A stretch of DNA of 64,000 nt from Mycobacterium simiae (GCF_010727605.1 NZ_AP022568.1:124001-188000), one strand, 5' to 3'; counted from the first letter of the stretch, positions 1 through 10,332 are shown. Translations and numbers: made by a program. The notes: generated by a model not told the origin, from the sequence alone.

Positions 1-972
<972 letters not shown>

Positions 973-1006
973 GGCGGCTCCTTTCGACCCAGTAAGTGCC
1001 CGAGGG

Positions 1007-1030
1007 GTTTTCGACTTATAATCGAAAACA
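1007..1030. promoter_or_regulatory. Shared nrtR/nadA operator and overlapping divergent promoters
   Basis: A perfect inverted repeat, GTTTTCGA-N7-TCGAAAAC, occupies 1007-1029 and ends one base before the nrtR ATG. The spacer carries TATAAT (1017-1022) for nrtR and, on the other strand, TATAAG (1020-1015) for nadA. The position lets one bound repressor close both promoters. Binding by the adjacent NrtR is inferred. Confidence 0.75.
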
Positions 1031-1752
1031 TGGCCCATATTAGCACCGCGCACGAAGTGCTCGCGGTCGTGTTCCAGGTTCGGCAGGCCACCGAGCCGGT
1101 TACGGAAACCATCCCAGCGGGGAAACCGCAGCTTAACGTGCTGTTATGGCAGCGTGCCCGCGATCCGCAGCGCGGCGCGTGGTCGCTGCCCGGCGGGCAG
1201 CTGCGGTCCGACGAGGACATGACCACCTCGGTGCGCCGCCAACTGGCCGAAAAGGTGGATCTACGGGAGTTGGCGCACCTAGAGCAGCTGGCGGTGTTCT
1301 CCGACCCGCACCACGTCCCAGGCGCGCGGGTCATCGCGTCGACCTTCCTGGGGTTGGTGCCCTCCCCCGCCATCCCGGAACTCCCGCCGGATACCCGCTG
1401 GCATCCGGTGAATGCGCTGCCGCCGATGGCATTTGACCACGGCCCGATGGTGGCGCACGCTCGCACCCGGTTGGTCGCGAAGATGTCCTACACCAACATC
1501 GGATTCGCCTTGGCACCAAGGGAATTCGCGCTGTCGACATTGCGTGACATCTACGGTGCGGCGCTCGGCTACCAGGTGGACGCGACGAACCTACAGCGCG
1601 TGCTGGCGCGGCGCGGCGTGATCACGAAGTCTGGCACCGTGGCGGCGTCGGGCCGCAGCGGCGGCCGGCCGGCCGCGTTGTACCACTTCACCGATTCCCG
1701 GTTGCGGGTCACCGACGAGTTCGCCGCGCTCCGGCCGCCCGGCCAGCCCTGA
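1030..1752 (+). CDS. nrtR: NrtR-family NAD regulator (Nudix-like sensor plus winged helix)
   Basis: A 240-residue protein homologous to Rv1593c. The N-terminal half is a Nudix-like fold (WSLPGGQL near residue 57), but the catalytic REUxEExGU box is degenerate ([10 protein letters not shown]), as in NrtR regulators that bind ADP-ribose or related ligands rather than hydrolyse them. The C-terminal part, roughly residues 155-240, fits the winged helix of the family. It is divergent from nadA. The ATG at 1030 sits about seven bases after a TATAAT box, so the mRNA is probably leaderless. The expected role is repression of NAD synthesis genes and of itself. The specific ligand cannot be read from sequence. 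Confidence 0.88.
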   Translation: MAHISTAHEVLAVVFQVRQATEPVTETIPAGKPQLNVLLWQRARDPQRGAWSLPGGQLRSDEDMTTSVRRQLAEKVDLRELAHLEQLAVFSDPHHVPGARVIASTFLGLVPSPAIPELPPDTRWHPVNALPPMAFDHGPMVAHARTRLVAKMSYTNIGFALAPREFALSTLRDIYGAALGYQVDATNLQRVLARRGVITKSGTVAASGRSGGRPAALYHFTDSRLRVTDEFAALRPPGQP

Positions 1753-1863
1753 TCGGCGGCACGCCGAGCGGCGTAGGAGACCACAATCACAGAGTCGGCC
1801 ATTACGTTTTGGTTACCGGTCGTTCATACGCGAAAATGCCGGATGGCCTAGAAGGGACCCTGA

Positions 1864-3204
1864 ATGGTTGAATTCGGCAATTTGGCGGGCACCGATGGTG
1901 CGGACTGGATCGGTCGGCCGCCACACGAGGAATTACAGCACAAGGTGCGTCCACTGCTGCCCTCTGACGACCCGTTCTACCAGCCACCATCGGGTTTCCA
2001 GCACGCAGAACCCGGTACCGTGCTGCGGTCCCGCGACGTCGAACTGGCGTTTCTGGGCCTGATCCCACAACCTGTTTCGGCCGTCCAACTGCTGTACCGG
2101 ACCACGGAGATGAACGGCAAACCCGACGCCGGCGTCACCACGGTGATCGTGCCGACCGAGCGGGTGGGCGGGCAGAACAGCCCGCTTTTGTCGTATCAGT
2201 GCGCCATCGACGCCATGTCGTCGCGCTGCTTTCCGTCCTACGCGCTGCGACGTCGGGCCAGGGCCTTCGGCTCGCTGGCCCAGCTGGAGTTCTTCCTGAT
2301 CGCCGCGGCCGTCGCGGAAGGGTGGACGGTGTCGGTACCCGACCACGAAGGCCTGCTCGGCATGTGGGGCGCACCGTACGAGCCCGGTTACCGCACCCTG
2401 GACGGCATCCGGGCCGCAATGAACTCCGACCGAGTGCCCTCGACATCGGCGGCGCCGGTGGGATTGTGGGGGTATTCCGGCGGCGGCCTGGCCAGCGCCT
2501 GGGCCGCTGAGATGTGTGCGGACTACGCGCCCGAACTCGACATAGTCGGGGCGGTGCTCGGCTCGCCGGTCGGCGACCTGGGGCACACCTTCCGGCGACT
2601 CAACGGCAGCTTCCTGGCGGGGCTGCCGGCGATGGTGGTGGCCGCGCTCGCCCACATCTACCCCGGCCTGAACAGGGTGATCACCGAGCACACGAACGAC
2701 GAGGGACGCGAGCTGCTGGACCGGCTGGAGTCCATGACGACAGTCGAGGCCGTGTTGCGGATGGCCGGCAAGAACATGGGCGACTACCTCGACGAGCCGC
2801 TCGAGGACATCCTGTCCACGCCCGAGGTCTCGCAGGTGTTCGACAGCATCAAGCTCGGAGTGGCCACCCCGGCACCGCCGGTGCTGATCGTGCAGGCGGT
2901 GCACGACTATCTGATCGACGTCCATGACATCGACGCACTGGCGGACGCCTATTACGCCGGCGGCGCCGACGTCACCTACCACCGTGACGCGTTCAACGAG
3001 CACATGTGCCTGCACCCGCTGTCGGCGCCGATGACGCTGCGTTGGCTCACCGACCGGTTCGCTCGGCGGCCGCTGAAGGACCACCTGATCAGAACGACCT
3101 GGCCGACGGCGTTCAACCCGATCACCTACGCCGGCATGCTGCGGCTGGGCGTGATCGCGGCCAAGGTGCTCACCGGCCGCAGGATCCGCCGCCGGCCGCT
3201 CTAA
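1864..3204 (+). CDS. Secretory-lipase-family alpha/beta hydrolase (Rv1592c-like)
   Basis: A 446-residue protein of the LIP family (secretory lipase, PF03583 type), predicted to hydrolyse acylglycerols or other esters. The nucleophile elbow GYSGGG places the serine at residue 205; an Asp in the segment [13 protein letters not shown] and His in FNEHMCLHP are plausible remaining triad members. No signal peptide or lipobox is visible despite the family name. GAAGGGA precedes the ATG at 1864. The gene follows nrtR by 111 bases in the same direction and converges on the Rv1591-like gene with only 24 bases between. Substrate is unknown. Confidence 0.87.
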   Translation: MVEFGNLAGTDGADWIGRPPHEELQHKVRPLLPSDDPFYQPPSGFQHAEPGTVLRSRDVELAFLGLIPQPVSAVQLLYRTTEMNGKPDAGVTTVIVPTERVGGQNSPLLSYQCAIDAMSSRCFPSYALRRRARAFGSLAQLEFFLIAAAVAEGWTVSVPDHEGLLGMWGAPYEPGYRTLDGIRAAMNSDRVPSTSAAPVGLWGYSGGGLASAWAAEMCADYAPELDIVGAVLGSPVGDLGHTFRRLNGSFLAGLPAMVVAALAHIYPGLNRVITEHTNDEGRELLDRLESMTTVEAVLRMAGKNMGDYLDEPLEDILSTPEVSQVFDSIKLGVATPAPPVLIVQAVHDYLIDVHDIDALADAYYAGGADVTYHRDAFNEHMCLHPLSAPMTLRWLTDRFARRPLKDHLIRTTWPTAFNPITYAGMLRLGVIAAKVLTGRRIRRRPL

Positions 3205-3228
3205 GCCGCCGGACACCGGTGGAGGCCC

Positions 3229-3882
3229 CTAGAAGACCGGAGCTTGCGGCGTCGTCGGCAATGTAGTCGACGGCTGATGGGGCGACCCAGAACTGCCCAG
3301 GTCGTCATGCGGGCTGGCTGCCGCCAGCACGGCGTAGACCAGCGCCGCGACGCCCGCGGGCCACAACAGCGTGAGGGCAATCTGCAACGGACCCGCTCCG
3401 AAGAACACGGGCGGCGCCTGGACGACGTAGGCGACCGACGGGCTGCCCACCAACGGCACCCGATCGATATCCAGCGCGCCGTAGCGGGTCAGCACCAGCA
3501 CTGCCCCCACGCCCGCGGCCAGCGCGGCGGCCAGCACCATGCCGCTCACCAGCCCCAGAACCATGCCCGGGCCACGCAGCCGATGCCATTGCCAGGCCAA
3601 CACTGGCGCCACCACGGCCAGCACGCTCAGCAGACCCAGCATCAGGCACGGCACGTCGAAGAAGTGCTCGGATTCGGTGCCCAGGTACTCGTGCACCCGC
3701 TCACCCGCGCGCGTCATCGCCACCACCAAGTGGATCGGCGGGGCCATCCACGCCCACAGCGCGCCCACCAACACCCCGCTCGCCGCGAAGCCAAGCGTCG
3801 CAAGAACAAGCGTGCGCCTGCCCGACCGGGTTGCCACGCCCTCGATCTCAGGAGTGGCGGCCAGGCCCCCGGGTGCGGTCAC
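3229..3882 (-). CDS. DUF2567-type membrane protein (Rv1591-like)
   Basis: About 217 residues with four hydrophobic segments ([60 protein letters not shown] and a last one near [20 protein letters not shown]) and a Pro/Thr-rich C-terminus. Function is unknown. The start is set at GTG 3882 because it forms a GTGA overlap with the bsaP stop, the usual sign of translational coupling; a longer frame reaches upstream to 3981 but would run deep into bsaP. It is the last gene of the bioB-bsaP group, which makes a link to biotin metabolism possible but unproven. Confidence 0.8.
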   Translation of the reverse strand: MTAPGGLAATPEIEGVATRSGRRTLVLATLGFAASGVLVGALWAWMAPPIHLVVAMTRAGERVHEYLGTESEHFFDVPCLMLGLLSVLAVVAPVLAWQWHRLRGPGMVLGLVSGMVLAAALAAGVGAVLVLTRYGALDIDRVPLVGSPSVAYVVQAPPVFFGAGPLQIALTLLWPAGVAALVYAVLAAASPHDDLGSSGSPHQPSTTLPTTPQAPVF

Positions 3883-4106
3883 CGCTGCGTCTCCAAGTCT
3901 GTCGAGTCCACCGCGCCGTGCCGCGAGCACCGCGCTCGCCAGCCGTCGGGGCGAACCTGAACGATCATCCGGCGCCCGCATTGGGCACAGAACCGCGGAG
4001 GTTCAAGGCCCAATTGCGCCGCCGTCGGCACGACCGTGCCCCCCAACTCTCCGGTGTAAACGTTGTATACGCCGGCGCTGACCGGAGCGCCCAGATCGCG
4101 AACCAC
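3879..4106 (-). CDS. bsaP: Biotin synthase auxiliary protein (Rv1590-like)
   Basis: A 75-residue protein matching the small partner reported to be required by mycobacterial biotin synthases (Rv1590 family). The C-terminal half carries FCAQCGRRM and RARCSRHG, three cysteines that could bind a metal or cluster. It starts at GTG 4106, 12 bases after the bioB stop and in the same reading frame as bioB, and ends in a four-base GTGA overlap with the Rv1591-like gene. The placement supports co-translation with bioB. The name rests on remembered literature plus position and cysteine pattern. Confidence 0.82.
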   Translation of the reverse strand: MVRDLGAPVSAGVYNVYTGELGGTVVPTAAQLGLEPPRFCAQCGRRMIVQVRPDGWRARCSRHGAVDSTDLETQR

Positions 4107-4118
4107 GCTTCCAGTGTC

Positions 4119-5168
4119 TTACAGGGTGGCGTTCAACGCCTTGATCGGCATCTGCAGATCCTCGAGCAGCTCCAGATCGGATTCGGCGGGACGGCCAAGG
4201 GTGGTCAGGTAGTTCCCGACGATCACGGCGTTGATGCCGCCCAGGATGCCCTGCTTGGCGCCCAGGTCACCCAGGGTGATCTCGCGGCCACCCGCGAACC
4301 GCAGCATGGTGCGCGGCAACGCCAACCGGAACGCGGCCACCGACTTCAGCGCTTCGCTGACCGGCATCACCTCAAGGTCGCCGAACGGCGTGCCGGGCCG
4401 CGGGTTGAGGAAGTTCAACGGCACCTCGTCGGGGCCCAATTCGGCCAGGTCGGCGGCGAACTCCGCGCGCTGCTCCAGCGTCTCACCCATGCCCAGGATC
4501 CCGCCGCAGCAGACCTCCATGCCGGCGTCGCGCACCATCGTCAACGTCTGCCAGCGCTCTTCCCAGGTGTGGGTGGTCACCACGTTGGTGAAGAACGAGC
4601 GGGCGGTCTCCAGGTTGTGGTTGTAGCGGTGCACGCCCATTGCGGCAAGCTCGTCGACCTGCTCGGCGGTCAACATGCCCAGCGAGCACGCGACGTTGAT
4701 CTCCACCTCGTTGCGGATCGCCTCAATTCCGGCGGCCACCTGCGCCATCAGCCGCTTGTCCGGGCCCCGCACGGCGGCCACAATGCAAAATTCGGTGGCA
4801 CCGGACTTCGCGGTCTGTTTGGCGGCCTCGACCAGACTGGGAATGTCGAGCCATGCGCTGCGCACGGGCGAGGCGAACAGACCGGACTGGGAGCAGAAGT
4901 GGCAGTCCTCGGGGCAACCGCCGGTCTTGAGGCTGATGATGCCCTCGACCTCGACCTCCGGGCCGCACCAGCGCATCCGCACCTCATGCGCCAGCGCCAG
5001 CAGTTCCTCGAGCCGCTCGTCGGGCAGGAGCAGCACCTGCAGGACCTGGTCGCGAGTCAGTCCCTCGCCACCCTCCAGCACCTGCTGCCGGGCTACCGTC
5101 AAGATGTCTTCCGGGATGTCTCCGCCGTGGCCGGCCTCCGCCGTGGGTCGAGTTGCCGCTTGCGTCAC
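4119..5168 (-). CDS. bioB: Biotin synthase BioB
   Basis: A radical-SAM enzyme inserting sulfur into dethiobiotin, the last step of biotin synthesis. The radical SAM CxxxCxxC motif is in [10 protein letters not shown] (Cys85, Cys89, Cys92); the family blocks [19 protein letters not shown] and [10 protein letters not shown] follow. The 349-residue length is normal. The start is GTG 5168, with AGGGGAG close upstream; an ATG further upstream in the same frame lacks a ribosome site. bsaP follows after 12 bases. The biotin genes bioD, bioF and bioA lie at 9652-12952, separated by an inserted membrane module. Confidence 0.98.
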   Translation of the reverse strand: MTQAATRPTAEAGHGGDIPEDILTVARQQVLEGGEGLTRDQVLQVLLLPDERLEELLALAHEVRMRWCGPEVEVEGIISLKTGGCPEDCHFCSQSGLFASPVRSAWLDIPSLVEAAKQTAKSGATEFCIVAAVRGPDKRLMAQVAAGIEAIRNEVEINVACSLGMLTAEQVDELAAMGVHRYNHNLETARSFFTNVVTTHTWEERWQTLTMVRDAGMEVCCGGILGMGETLEQRAEFAADLAELGPDEVPLNFLNPRPGTPFGDLEVMPVSEALKSVAAFRLALPRTMLRFAGGREITLGDLGAKQGILGGINAVIVGNYLTTLGRPAESDLELLEDLQMPIKALNATL

Positions 5169-5235
5169 CAAGTACTCCCCTGCATATTTATCGCGCCGCA
5201 CCTGCGGTCACATCAGCCACAGCGTCGTGGCAGCC

Positions 5236-5253
5236 TGAACGAAACGGTGTTCA
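5236..5253. promoter_or_regulatory. Candidate biotin-gene operator, TGAAC-N8-GTTCA
   Basis: An inverted repeat TGAAC...GTTCA lies in the 136-base gap between bioB and the divergent small membrane gene. TGAAC is the half-site I recall for the BioQ repressors of actinobacteria, but the 8-base spacer is longer than the three-base spacer remembered. Assignment to BioQ is therefore tentative. Confidence 0.35.
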
Positions 5254-5304
5254 AAGAAGGGTAACGGCCGCAGTAGGACGAGCCCGTTGGGGTATACCGC
5301 CATC

Positions 5305-5484
5305 ATGTCCACATCGCATGTCGAGCTCCTGGCACACCACATGTTGCTGCTGGCGGCTCCGGCGTTCCTGCCTGCGGTGGTCGTCGTTGCGGTAATCCTG
5401 TACATCGCGCTGCGGGACCGGCGCGCCGGGCAAACCGACGATTCCCGTCAGCCGGACGACATTCCGGCCGAAAAGCGTGATTAA
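5305..5484 (+). CDS. Small single-pass membrane protein, unknown
   Basis: A 59-residue protein with one strong hydrophobic helix (about residues 14-36, MLLLAAPAFLPAVVVVAVIL) followed by a charged tail rich in Arg and Asp, so the tail is probably cytoplasmic. ATG 5305 is preferred over ATG 5287 because a TATACC box at 5293-5298 would place a transcript start at or near it. It diverges from bioB and lies 98 bases before the large membrane gene. No function is recognised; the orientation and membrane character suggest it may belong with the module downstream. Confidence 0.65.
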   Translation: MSTSHVELLAHHMLLLAAPAFLPAVVVVAVILYIALRDRRAGQTDDSRQPDDIPAEKRD

Positions 5485-5510
5485 CCGCCTCGCGATTGGG
5501 GCATTACACC

Positions 5511-5540
5511 TTGACCAGTGAACTTACCTGCCGGTAATAA
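5511..5540 (+). promoter_or_regulatory. Candidate promoter of the membrane module
   Basis: TTGACC at 5511-5516 and TAATAA at 5535-5540 are separated by 18 bases, close to the sigma-A pattern. They lie just upstream of the large membrane gene starting at 5583. Confidence 0.45.
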
Positions 5541-5582
5541 GTGATCTCCTGGGACGTCCCGGCGCAGAGGGAGGACATGACG

Positions 5583-7424
5583 ATGGTGTCAGAAGGGTCT
5601 AGGACGCTACCGCTTCTCGCCGAACCGGCGGCGCGCGGCGCCGGACTCAATCAAGTAATTGGGCTTTCGGTCGCTGCCATGGTCATCACGCTGGCCATGC
5701 TGTGGGTCGGTTACGCCCATCGGACTCACCGGATCCAATGGCTGACGCGGGTGGCCGACAAGCTCGGGGAGAAATTCCACCGACCCAACTGGGTGGCACT
5801 GCCGGTGCTGATCTTCACCACCTCGATCATCTGCGCCCTGTTCGGATTCATCTGGGACGTCAGCTGGCACATCGGCAACGGCCGCGACCCGGGACCGCTG
5901 GCCAACCCGGCGCACTACTTCATCATCATCGGTCTGTTCGGGGTGTTCTTGGGCGGCGTGGTCTCGATGGTGATCCCGTTCGAAAAACCCGGTCCGGCGG
6001 CGGTGCGCATCACCCGCAACTGGCACGCACCGGTCGGCGGTGTGCTGATGGCGGCATGCGGGCTTTACGCGATGATCGGATTCCCCCTCGACGACATTTG
6101 GCACCGAATCTTCGGTCAAGATGTGACCCTTTGGGGCCCAACGCATTTGATGATGATCGGCGGGGCCTGCTTCTCGCTGTTCGCGGTGCTGATGCTGGAG
6201 CGTGAAGGCGAAGCGGTGCAGGCGATCGAGGCAGCGCACGGCGCGTTCATCACCTTCCTGCGTTACCTATCCTTCGGCGGGATGTTCATCGGCCTGTCGG
6301 TGTACCAAATCGAATACGACTTCGGCGTCGAACAGTTCCGTCTGGCGTTGCAGCCGATGATGATCGCCTTCGCCGCCGCGCTGGCCGCCGTGGCCGCCCG
6401 GATCACCATGGGCCGCGGCGCGGCGATCATCGCGGCATTGTTCGCCATCGCGCTGCGCGGCCTGGTCGCCTTGCTGGTAGGCCCCGTCCTGGGTGCGCCG
6501 ATCAACTGGTTCCCGCTGTACCTAGGCCCCGCGCTGGTGGTCGAGCTCGTCGCGCTGACTCCATTATTCAAGCGCCCCGTCGCCTTTGGGGCCGTCTCCG
6601 GTCTTGCCGTGGGCACCGTCGGACTATGGCTGGAGTCGCTGTGGATCGGGGCCGTGTACCACTACCCGTGGCCGGTCAGCATGTGGGGCGAGGCCCTGGC
6701 GATGGCGGTGCCGGTGGCGGTGCTCGCCGGAACCTGCGGCGCGCTGTTCGGCATGGTGCTTACCGGCCAGCGGCTGCCGCGGCGCTCGGTCGGCATCTCG
6801 ATGGTGGTGGCGACCGTCCTGGTCATCGGTGGCGCGGCGGCCAACGGCCTGCACATCGTGGTGCCGCAGCAAGCCAAGGCAGCCATCACGCTCACCGAGC
6901 TGCCCAGCCCGCCCGGACAACGGATGGTGTCGGCCGACATCCAGTTGACACCGACGAATCTCGTTGGGGACCAGCCGGATTGGGTGACAGTATTGTCCTG
7001 GCAGGGTCGGATGGAAAACCATCGTGGGCTGATCATCGACCGGCTCGAAAAGGTCGGCCCGGGCCACTACCGCACCACCGCGCCCGTTCCGGTCTGGGGT
7101 TCATGGAAGACGCTGCTGCGGATTCAGGACGGCTACACGATGACCGGCGTCCCGATTTACGAACCCGCCGACGACGCAATCCCAGCGCCCGAGGTTCCTG
7201 CGCTGTCGTCGATCGACCGGCCGTTCGTGCCGGAGATCACCATCCTGCAGCGCGAGCGCGACCAGAACACACCCGCGTGGTTGTTCACCGCCGGGGGCAT
7301 CGTGGTGCTGATCCTGTCGCTGCTGGTGATCGCCGGTCTGACCTGGGGCGCGGGCCGAATCAACAATGCGTTGTCCGAACCCGAACCGGTCGAGCAGAAG
7401 CAGCCGTTGCCGCGGGCGGCGTGA
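5583..7424 (+). CDS. Large polytopic membrane protein with His/Asp clusters, unknown
   Basis: About 613 residues with roughly 12 transmembrane helices, an extracytoplasmic domain near residues 430-560, and a final helix (WLFTAGGIVVLILSLLVIAG). Two loops combine acidic and histidine residues in a way that suggests a membrane metal site: WDVSWHIGNGRD...PAHY and DDIWHRIFGQD...GPTH. ATG 5583 is chosen over ATG 5577 because GAGGGAGG lies eight bases before it but only two before the other. The lipoprotein gene follows after four bases. I do not recognise an assigned function; the neighbouring pair resembles proteins automatically named fenitrothion hydrolase, a name I would not rely on. Confidence 0.75.
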   Translation: MVSEGSRTLPLLAEPAARGAGLNQVIGLSVAAMVITLAMLWVGYAHRTHRIQWLTRVADKLGEKFHRPNWVALPVLIFTTSIICALFGFIWDVSWHIGNGRDPGPLANPAHYFIIIGLFGVFLGGVVSMVIPFEKPGPAAVRITRNWHAPVGGVLMAACGLYAMIGFPLDDIWHRIFGQDVTLWGPTHLMMIGGACFSLFAVLMLEREGEAVQAIEAAHGAFITFLRYLSFGGMFIGLSVYQIEYDFGVEQFRLALQPMMIAFAAALAAVAARITMGRGAAIIAALFAIALRGLVALLVGPVLGAPINWFPLYLGPALVVELVALTPLFKRPVAFGAVSGLAVGTVGLWLESLWIGAVYHYPWPVSMWGEALAMAVPVAVLAGTCGALFGMVLTGQRLPRRSVGISMVVATVLVIGGAAANGLHIVVPQQAKAAITLTELPSPPGQRMVSADIQLTPTNLVGDQPDWVTVLSWQGRMENHRGLIIDRLEKVGPGHYRTTAPVPVWGSWKTLLRIQDGYTMTGVPIYEPADDAIPAPEVPALSSIDRPFVPEITILQRERDQNTPAWLFTAGGIVVLILSLLVIAGLTWGAGRINNALSEPEPVEQKQPLPRAA

Positions 7425-7428
7425 GGCA

Positions 7429-7803
7429 ATGACGTTACCGACGATGCGCGGCACGCTTATTGCGGCGTGGGTGACGGTGTTGACGTCGGCGGTGGTGGGC
7501 TGTGGCGGCAAGGCCGACCAGGCCGCCACGCCCGGCGCGCTAGACATCAACGTGACGATCGCCCACGGTCAGGTCGACCCGACGAACGCAACGTTGCAGG
7601 CCAAGGTCAGGCAACCCATCACCCTGCACGTCGCCAGTGACGTCACCGACGAGCTGCACGTGCACTCGGTGCCCGACCATAAGTTCCAAGTCGCGGCCCA
7701 GCCCGATCAGGTCTTCCGCTTTACCGTCGATGTCCCCGGCAATGTCGACGTCGAGCTGCACCATCTGGACCGCACGATAGCGACCATTCACGTCCAGCCG
7801 TGA
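7429..7803 (+). CDS. Lipoprotein with cupredoxin-like domain
   Basis: A 124-residue protein with a signal peptide ending in the lipobox VVGC (Cys about residue 25), so it should be lipid-anchored outside the membrane. The rest resembles a small beta-sandwich of the EfeO/cupredoxin-like type, with histidines in ELHVHSVPDH and ELHHLD. After the lipobox there is no cysteine, so a normal type 1 copper centre is not possible; a histidine site or no metal are the options. It begins four bases after the upstream stop, and its stop overlaps the next gene's GTG start. Confidence 0.78.
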   Translation: MTLPTMRGTLIAAWVTVLTSAVVGCGGKADQAATPGALDINVTIAHGQVDPTNATLQAKVRQPITLHVASDVTDELHVHSVPDHKFQVAAQPDQVFRFTVDVPGNVDVELHHLDRTIATIHVQP

Positions 7804-9149
7804 CCCTGCTCGCACACGGTTTGGGTGGGTCGAGCGATCTGCCGGTGCCGTACATGTACGCGATGGTGGGTGCGGCGTGGGCGCTGACCTTCACCTTCGC
7901 CCTGGTCGCCTTCGCGTGGAAGCGCCCGCGGTTCGACCCGGACGCACCCGGACGCCCGCTGCCGGCGTGGGTGACGACGGTGGTCGATGCGCGCGCCACC
8001 CGCTGGACGGTGGCGGGTCTAGCCCTCGCGTTCGCGGTGTGGGTGGTGTTGGCCGGGCTCTGGGGTCCGCAGACCCAACGCAACGCCTTGTTGGGGGCGT
8101 TCTACGTGCTGCTGTGGGTCGGGCTGGTGGCGCTGTCGCTGGCGTTCGGTCCGGTGTGGCGGGTGCTTTCCCCGGTGCGGTCGCTGTATCTGCTGTTGCG
8201 TCGCGTGGTGCCGGAGGCGCTGGGCCGCCCACGGGCCGCCTATCCGGAGAGTTGGGGGTACCGCCCGGCCGCGGTCGGTTTGTTCGCCTTCGTCTGGCTG
8301 GAGCTGGCGAGCCCGAACTCGGCGTCACTTCCGTGGGTGCGCGGCTGGCTGCTGGTCTACACGGTGGTGCTGTTGGCCGGGTCGTGGCTGTGCGGGCAGC
8401 GATGGCTGGCCCGGGCCGACCCGTTCGGCGTGTACAGCATGGCGGTGTCGCGGCTCTCCCCGTTCCGCCGCTCGGCGCAAACCGGACGGATCGTCGTCGG
8501 CAACCCGTTCGATCATCTGCCGTCGCTGCCGGTCCGCCCTGGCGTGGTTGCCGTGCTCGCGGTGCTGCTCGGTTCGACGGCGTTCGACAGCTTCTCGTCG
8601 TCGCCGACGTGGCGCAACTTCGCCGACGGGCTGTCCCGGTCGGCCCACGACGTGCCGACGACACTGATGTCGTCGGCGCTGCGAACGGCGGGCCTGCTCG
8701 TTTTCATTTCGGTTGTGGCGCTGAGCTTTTCACTCGCGGCGCGGGCGACCGGCGGAGTGGACCGGGCACAGCGTCGTGCGTTGCCCGGGCAGCTGGCGCA
8801 CTCCCTGATCCCGATCGTGGTGGGCTACATCTTCGCCCACTACCTGTCCTACCTGGTGGAGCGCGGCCAGCAGACCGTCATCGCTCTCGCCGACCCGTTC
8901 GGTCACGGCTGGAATCTGCTTGGGCTGGCACATCTGCAGGTGGCCTACGTGCTGTCCCAGCATCCGCCGGTGCTGGCCGCGATCAAGGTGATCTGCGTGG
9001 TCACCGGGCACATCGTCGCAGTCATCGCGGCCCATGACAGAGCGCTGGGCCTGTTGCCGACCGGGCACCAGCTCACCGGCCAGCTCACCATGATGCTGGT
9101 GATGGTCGGCTACACCTTCACCGGCTTGTACTTGCTGTTCGGCGGCTAG
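7800..9149 (+). CDS. Polytopic membrane protein, fenitrothion-hydrolase-like by name only
   Basis: A 449-residue protein with about 10-11 hydrophobic helices. It starts at GTG 7800, overlapping the lipoprotein stop by four bases (GTGA), which argues for coupled translation and a complex. The C-terminal part has conserved-looking His and Asp residues in membrane-adjacent segments (FAHYLSYLVERGQ, LADPFGHGW, TGHIVAVIAAHDRALGL). Family recollection suggests the broad membrane family labelled fenitrothion hydrolase, but its natural role is unknown. The stop shares a palindromic CTAG with the convergent gene at 9146. Confidence 0.75.
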   Translation: MTLLAHGLGGSSDLPVPYMYAMVGAAWALTFTFALVAFAWKRPRFDPDAPGRPLPAWVTTVVDARATRWTVAGLALAFAVWVVLAGLWGPQTQRNALLGAFYVLLWVGLVALSLAFGPVWRVLSPVRSLYLLLRRVVPEALGRPRAAYPESWGYRPAAVGLFAFVWLELASPNSASLPWVRGWLLVYTVVLLAGSWLCGQRWLARADPFGVYSMAVSRLSPFRRSAQTGRIVVGNPFDHLPSLPVRPGVVAVLAVLLGSTAFDSFSSSPTWRNFADGLSRSAHDVPTTLMSSALRTAGLLVFISVVALSFSLAARATGGVDRAQRRALPGQLAHSLIPIVVGYIFAHYLSYLVERGQQTVIALADPFGHGWNLLGLAHLQVAYVLSQHPPVLAAIKVICVVTGHIVAVIAAHDRALGLLPTGHQLTGQLTMMLVMVGYTFTGLYLLFGG

Positions 9150-9652
9150 AGCAGGTGTTCGACGCGCTTGTTGCCGTCCCAGCGGCGCAGGCCGGCGAAG
9201 CTGCCCTGCAGTTGAGTCGGCCGGCCCGCGATGCGCAGTGCTCGGCCCAGCTGGGCGCCACCGACGCGCCGGGCAACCGTGACGTGAGCCGTCCACTGCC
9301 CGGGCAGGCTGTTGGGCATCGCGGCAGGCAGCAGGTGCGGACGGCACAGCCGGTGTACCTCGGCGTGCAGCGCCAGCAGCTCGATGCTGGGTACCACCAG
9401 CCGAGCGAACACGGCGCTGGAGCGGCCGAACAGCAGCGGCGCGCCGACCAGCGCGTCGATTGGCAGTCGTGCGGCGACCGGGCGCAGCAGGTCGTCGACG
9501 TCGGCGACGATGCTTTCGGCAACCGCCAGCGTGACGTGCGGACGGCTGACCGGGGCCTGGCTGGGAATGCCGGCACTAGCCAACTCATCCCAAATCCGCC
9601 GGATCGCGGCCTCGGTGTCGTGGTCGAAGACCAGCTCGATCGAGTGCACCAT
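9146..9652 (-). CDS. 2H phosphoesterase / 2'-5' RNA ligase-like protein (Rv1571-like)
   Basis: A 168-residue protein with the two HxT motifs of the 2H superfamily, RPHVTLA and TAHVTVA, one in each half. Members act on cyclic phosphates or RNA ends; the substrate here is unknown. Its ATG at 9652 overlaps the last base of the bioD stop (TAATG), so it is translated as the end of the bioA-bioF-bioD series. A longer frame starting at 9847 would overlap bioD and is not credible. Confidence 0.85.
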   Translation of the reverse strand: MVHSIELVFDHDTEAAIRRIWDELASAGIPSQAPVSRPHVTLAVAESIVADVDDLLRPVAARLPIDALVGAPLLFGRSSAVFARLVVPSIELLALHAEVHRLCRPHLLPAAMPNSLPGQWTAHVTVARRVGGAQLGRALRIAGRPTQLQGSFAGLRRWDGNKRVEHLL

Positions 9653-10332
9653 TAGCCGGCCAGCGCGGTCACCCAGTCGCGGTCGAACGCCGCGGTGCTC
9701 ATTGCCGCGAACTCGTCGGCGCTCATTGACCCGGCCCCGGCGGGCAGCGCGGCCCGCACCGGCGCCAGCCGCCCCAGCGCCGACCGGTTCGACGTCTCCA
9801 CCACGCCGGGCCGTCGCGGCCAGCTTCCAATCACCAATCCTGCGCAAGGGACTCCATGTCCGGCGAGCGATTCCAGAGTCAGCGCGGTGTGGTTCAGAGT
9901 GCCCAGTTCCGCGGTGACGGTGACCAGCACCGCGGCCCCGAGATCCACCGCAAGATCGCGCAGCGTGAAGCCGGCCGCAGCGAGTTCGACGAGCAGCCCG
10001 CCCGCGCCCTCGACCATGGTCAGTCGCCCGGGCCGGTCCAGGTCGCGGATGAGCCGCACCACGTCGTCGCGGGTAGGCAGCGCCATGCCGGCATGTTCGG
10101 CCGCGGCGACGGGCGCCAGCGGCTGGGGGTAGCGCGCCAGCCCGGCCGCCTCCGTCACGCCGGACAGCCGGGTCACCTCGGCCAGGTCGTCGTCCCCGGA
10201 GTCGGTGCCGGTCTGCACCGGCTTACACACCGCGACGTCGATCCCCGCCAGCCGCGCATGGCAGGCCAGTGCGGCCACGGCGACCGTCTTCCCCACTCCC
10301 GTGCCGGTTCCGGTGACCGCCAGGACGGTCAA
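9652..10332 (-). CDS. bioD: Dethiobiotin synthetase BioD
   Basis: The enzyme closes the ureido ring of dethiobiotin from diaminopelargonate, CO2 and ATP. The P-loop GTGTGVGKT begins at residue 8; CKPVQTG and VEGAGGLLV are the other family blocks. The 226-residue length equals the M. tuberculosis protein as I recall it. The start is an unusual TTG at 10332 that overlaps the bioF stop as TTGA, the only start that gives the correct N-terminus directly before the P-loop. The Rv1571-like gene overlaps its stop by one base. Confidence 0.96.
   Translation of the reverse strand: MTVLAVTGTGTGVGKTVAVAALACHARLAGIDVAVCKPVQTGTDSGDDDLAEVTRLSGVTEAAGLARYPQPLAPVAAAEHAGMALPTRDDVVRLIRDLDRPGRLTMVEGAGGLLVELAAAGFTLRDLAVDLGAAVLVTVTAELGTLNHTALTLESLAGHGVPCAGLVIGSWPRRPGVVETSNRSALGRLAPVRAALPAGAGSMSADEFAAMSTAAFDRDWVTALAG

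Noticed and set aside
5485-9149. Prophage or insertion sequence remains at the phiRv1 position
   Set aside because: No integrase, transposase, REP13E12 or att-like repeat was seen; the genes are ordinary membrane proteins.
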